A stretch of 10,586 nt of DNA from Cochliopodium minus (lineage: Eukaryota; Discosea; Himatismenida; Cochliopodiidae), in assembly GCA_024220525.1 (NCBI GenBank), contig JAMYWO010000133.1, forward strand, positions 23,894 through 34,479. Direction: 5' to 3'. Position numbers and translations under genes: made by a program. Shown here one piece after another: positions 9,401-10,586 of this stretch (within the stretch, counting starts at the first letter, position 1; every line of letters begins with the position of its first letter). The notes beneath the pieces are model-generated. The model ran no database searches and was not told where the DNA came from. It saw nothing but the letters and a program-made list of their open reading frames with translations.

Positions 9401-10580
9401 CAATGGCAATCTCAATGGGGGAAATTATTCTGTGTTCGACACTGGATACAATTTGTCTTTTCAACATGTAAGGAAAAGGTCTGCTCACTGTCAAAATAGT
9501 CTTCTTGATGTATTGTTCATTGACATTTTCTGTTTGAGCATTCCCACCTTAATTAAGAAAAAGTAAAAAATAAAAAATAAAATTGAAATTTAAATAATAA
9601 AAAATAAAAAATAAAAATAATAATATAAATCAAGTAAAAAAATAAAATGAAATTTAAAAAAAATCAAAAATAAAATCAAAAAAAAAAATCAAAAATAAAA
9701 AATAAAAAATAAAATAAATTAAAAAAAAATCAAAAATAAAAATAAAAATAAAAAATAATCAAAAATTTAATCAAAAAAATTTCAAAATAAAAAATAAAAA
9801 ATTAAAATTTTTTTTACCTTGAGTGAAAGGCATCTCGAAGTAAAAGTGGGAAAGGGAGGAATTCTTGTCGAAATAAGTCTCCGCATTGTCCTTTTCAATC
9901 GTCTTAAGTTTGGTCAACTGTATGTAGGCGGTATTGGGAGAAAGCAGGTTGGTGTCGATGTTACCTTTTAGAGAAATAAAATCATTAGTTTCATTTGTTT
10001 CATAAATGTTATTTTTGTTTTAATATTTTTTATTTTTCACCAAATTTTTATTTTTTTATTTTTTTATTTTTTTATTTTTTTATTTTTTTATTTTTTTATT
10101 TTTTTATTTTTATACTTAATATGTTTTTTATTTATTTTTAAATTTTAATAAGGCCAAATAATTTTTTTATTATTAGTTTTTTTATTTTTGTTTTTTATTA
10201 ATTTTTTTAATTGAAATTTAATAGGTTGAATTTATCTTATTTTTATTTTTATTTTTTTATTTTTGCTTATTTATTTTAATTGAAATTTATTTTTTGTTTT
10301 ATTTTCAATTATTTTTTATATTTTTATTTTTTTTAAATTTTTTTTTTAATATTATTATAATTATATTTCATATTATTTAATTTTTGTTTTGTTTTGTTTT
10401 TTACCTGCGTTTGGCCACACTTCAACGGGACATTTGAGTTTTTTGATGAATAATTCAATGAGGGAGGATTTGTATTCGAAGAGATGGGTGAAGGGAGGCT
10501 CTCTGTACACAAACTGTTTTCCATCCAACTCCCCAAATTGGCTTCCATAAAAACCTACTCTGAAATATTCTGGAAAGAAT
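9401..10580 (-). CDS. DOCK-family DHR-2 domain, catalytic middle part, three exons
   Basis: Exons on the minus strand: 10580-10405, 9964-9818, 9547-9401, all GT-AG and in phase (470 nt, about 156 residues). The first holds EYFRVGFYGSQFGELDGKQ and FVYREPPFTHL. The second holds LLSPNTAYIQLTKL, then ETYFDKN and FYFEMPFTQG. The third holds EQYIKKTILTVSRPFPYMLK and RIISPIEIAI. These follow, block by block, lobe B of the DOCK DHR-2 exchange domain, which contacts Rac/Cdc42. The next part expected in the family, lobe C with the nucleotide-sensor loop, is absent; the exon ends with a donor at 9400 that leads into low-complexity sequence and then the VIPAS39 exon. The 5' end begins at a TTACAG acceptor only 6 nt from the window edge. 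The fragment starts exactly where the DOCK gene at 396-6544 stops, so both are probably parts of one gene. Confidence 0.92.
9548..9817 (-). repeat. Intron between the second and third right-end DOCK exons (270 nt)
   Basis: The donor is GTAAAAAAAATTTT at 9817 and the acceptor is TTAATTAAG ending at 9548. The body is A/T repeats (AAAAAT and AAAATC-like units on the plus strand). The phase-1 join builds Gly in MPFTQGGNAQTENVNEQ. Confidence 0.85.
9965..10404 (-). repeat. Intron between the first and second right-end DOCK exons (440 nt) with a T7A octamer array
   Basis: The donor is GTAAAAAACA at 10404 and the acceptor is CTCTAAAAG ending at 9965. On the plus strand, about 10050-10106 is a tandem array of T7A octamers (about seven copies). 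The rest is A/T-rich with short AATTGAAATTTA-like segments. The phase-1 join builds Gly in WPNAGNIDTNLLSPN. No gene is seen within it. Confidence 0.82.
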
Positions 10581-10586
10581 CTGTAA

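Noticed and set aside
9219-9566. Plus-strand reading frame with a long Phe/Tyr/Leu run
   Set aside because: It is translation of the T6A repeat with the undetermined base, plus the antisense of a DOCK exon.
10333-10548. Minus-strand frame reading EANLGSWMENSLC through the right-end DOCK exon
   Set aside because: It is the wrong frame; the neighbouring frame encodes the conserved FRVGFYG-containing DHR-2 peptide with proper splice sites.
9401-10580. Treating the right-end DOCK fragment as a degraded pseudogene
   Set aside because: Its three exons have intact frames, splice sites and conserved motifs. The missing parts are explained by the junction at 9192-9400 and the window edge.

Overview
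The window is eukaryotic nuclear DNA from an AT-rich, intron-rich unicellular organism. Coding exons have mixed composition and the standard stop codons. They are separated by GT-AG introns, many of which are almost pure A/T low-complexity sequence. The two genes recognised are a DOCK-family guanine nucleotide exchange factor of the zizimin/DOCK-C type and a VIPAS39/SPE-39 (VPS16B) homologue. This pairing, together with an Asn/Gln/Ser-rich segment, suggests an amoeboid or flagellate protist (for example Amoebozoa, Heterolobosea or an Anaeramoeba-like lineage). The exact group is an inference and cannot be fixed from this sequence. All recognised coding sequence is on the minus strand; I see no RNA genes.

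Layout in minus-strand reading order: 10580-9401 holds three exons encoding the catalytic middle of a DOCK DHR-2 domain, which stop before DHR-2 lobe C. 9400-9192 is an A/T low-complexity stretch with a single undetermined base at 9266. 9191-6794 holds eight exons of the VIPAS39 homologue, including a 15-nt micro-exon. 6793-6545 is intergenic. 6544-396 holds nine exons of a DOCK gene from its N-terminus through DHR-1 and the armadillo-like region into lobe A and early lobe B of DHR-2. 395-1 is intron or flank of a different composition from the other long introns.

The main observation is that the DOCK gene that runs off the left end and the DOCK fragment at the right end are complementary. 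The last left exon (ends 396, phase 2) would splice in frame onto the first right exon (starts 10580, preceded by TTACAG). The join falls where the family reads from the end of the helical region into the Y-F-R-V-G-F-Y-G motif, with nothing missing or duplicated. At 9192-9400, next to the N, the DOCK gene lacks lobe C and the VIPAS39 gene lacks an obvious first exon. The simplest reading is that the true linear order is VIPAS39 then one complete DOCK gene, and that this sequence is a circularised or mis-ordered assembly joined through A/T repeats. A real extrachromosomal circle or a tandem DOCK duplication are the alternatives.

Biologically, VIPAS39 acts with VPS33B in endosome/lysosome trafficking, and DOCK proteins activate Rac/Cdc42 at membranes. 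Apart from being head-to-tail neighbours, nothing here shows that the two genes work together.
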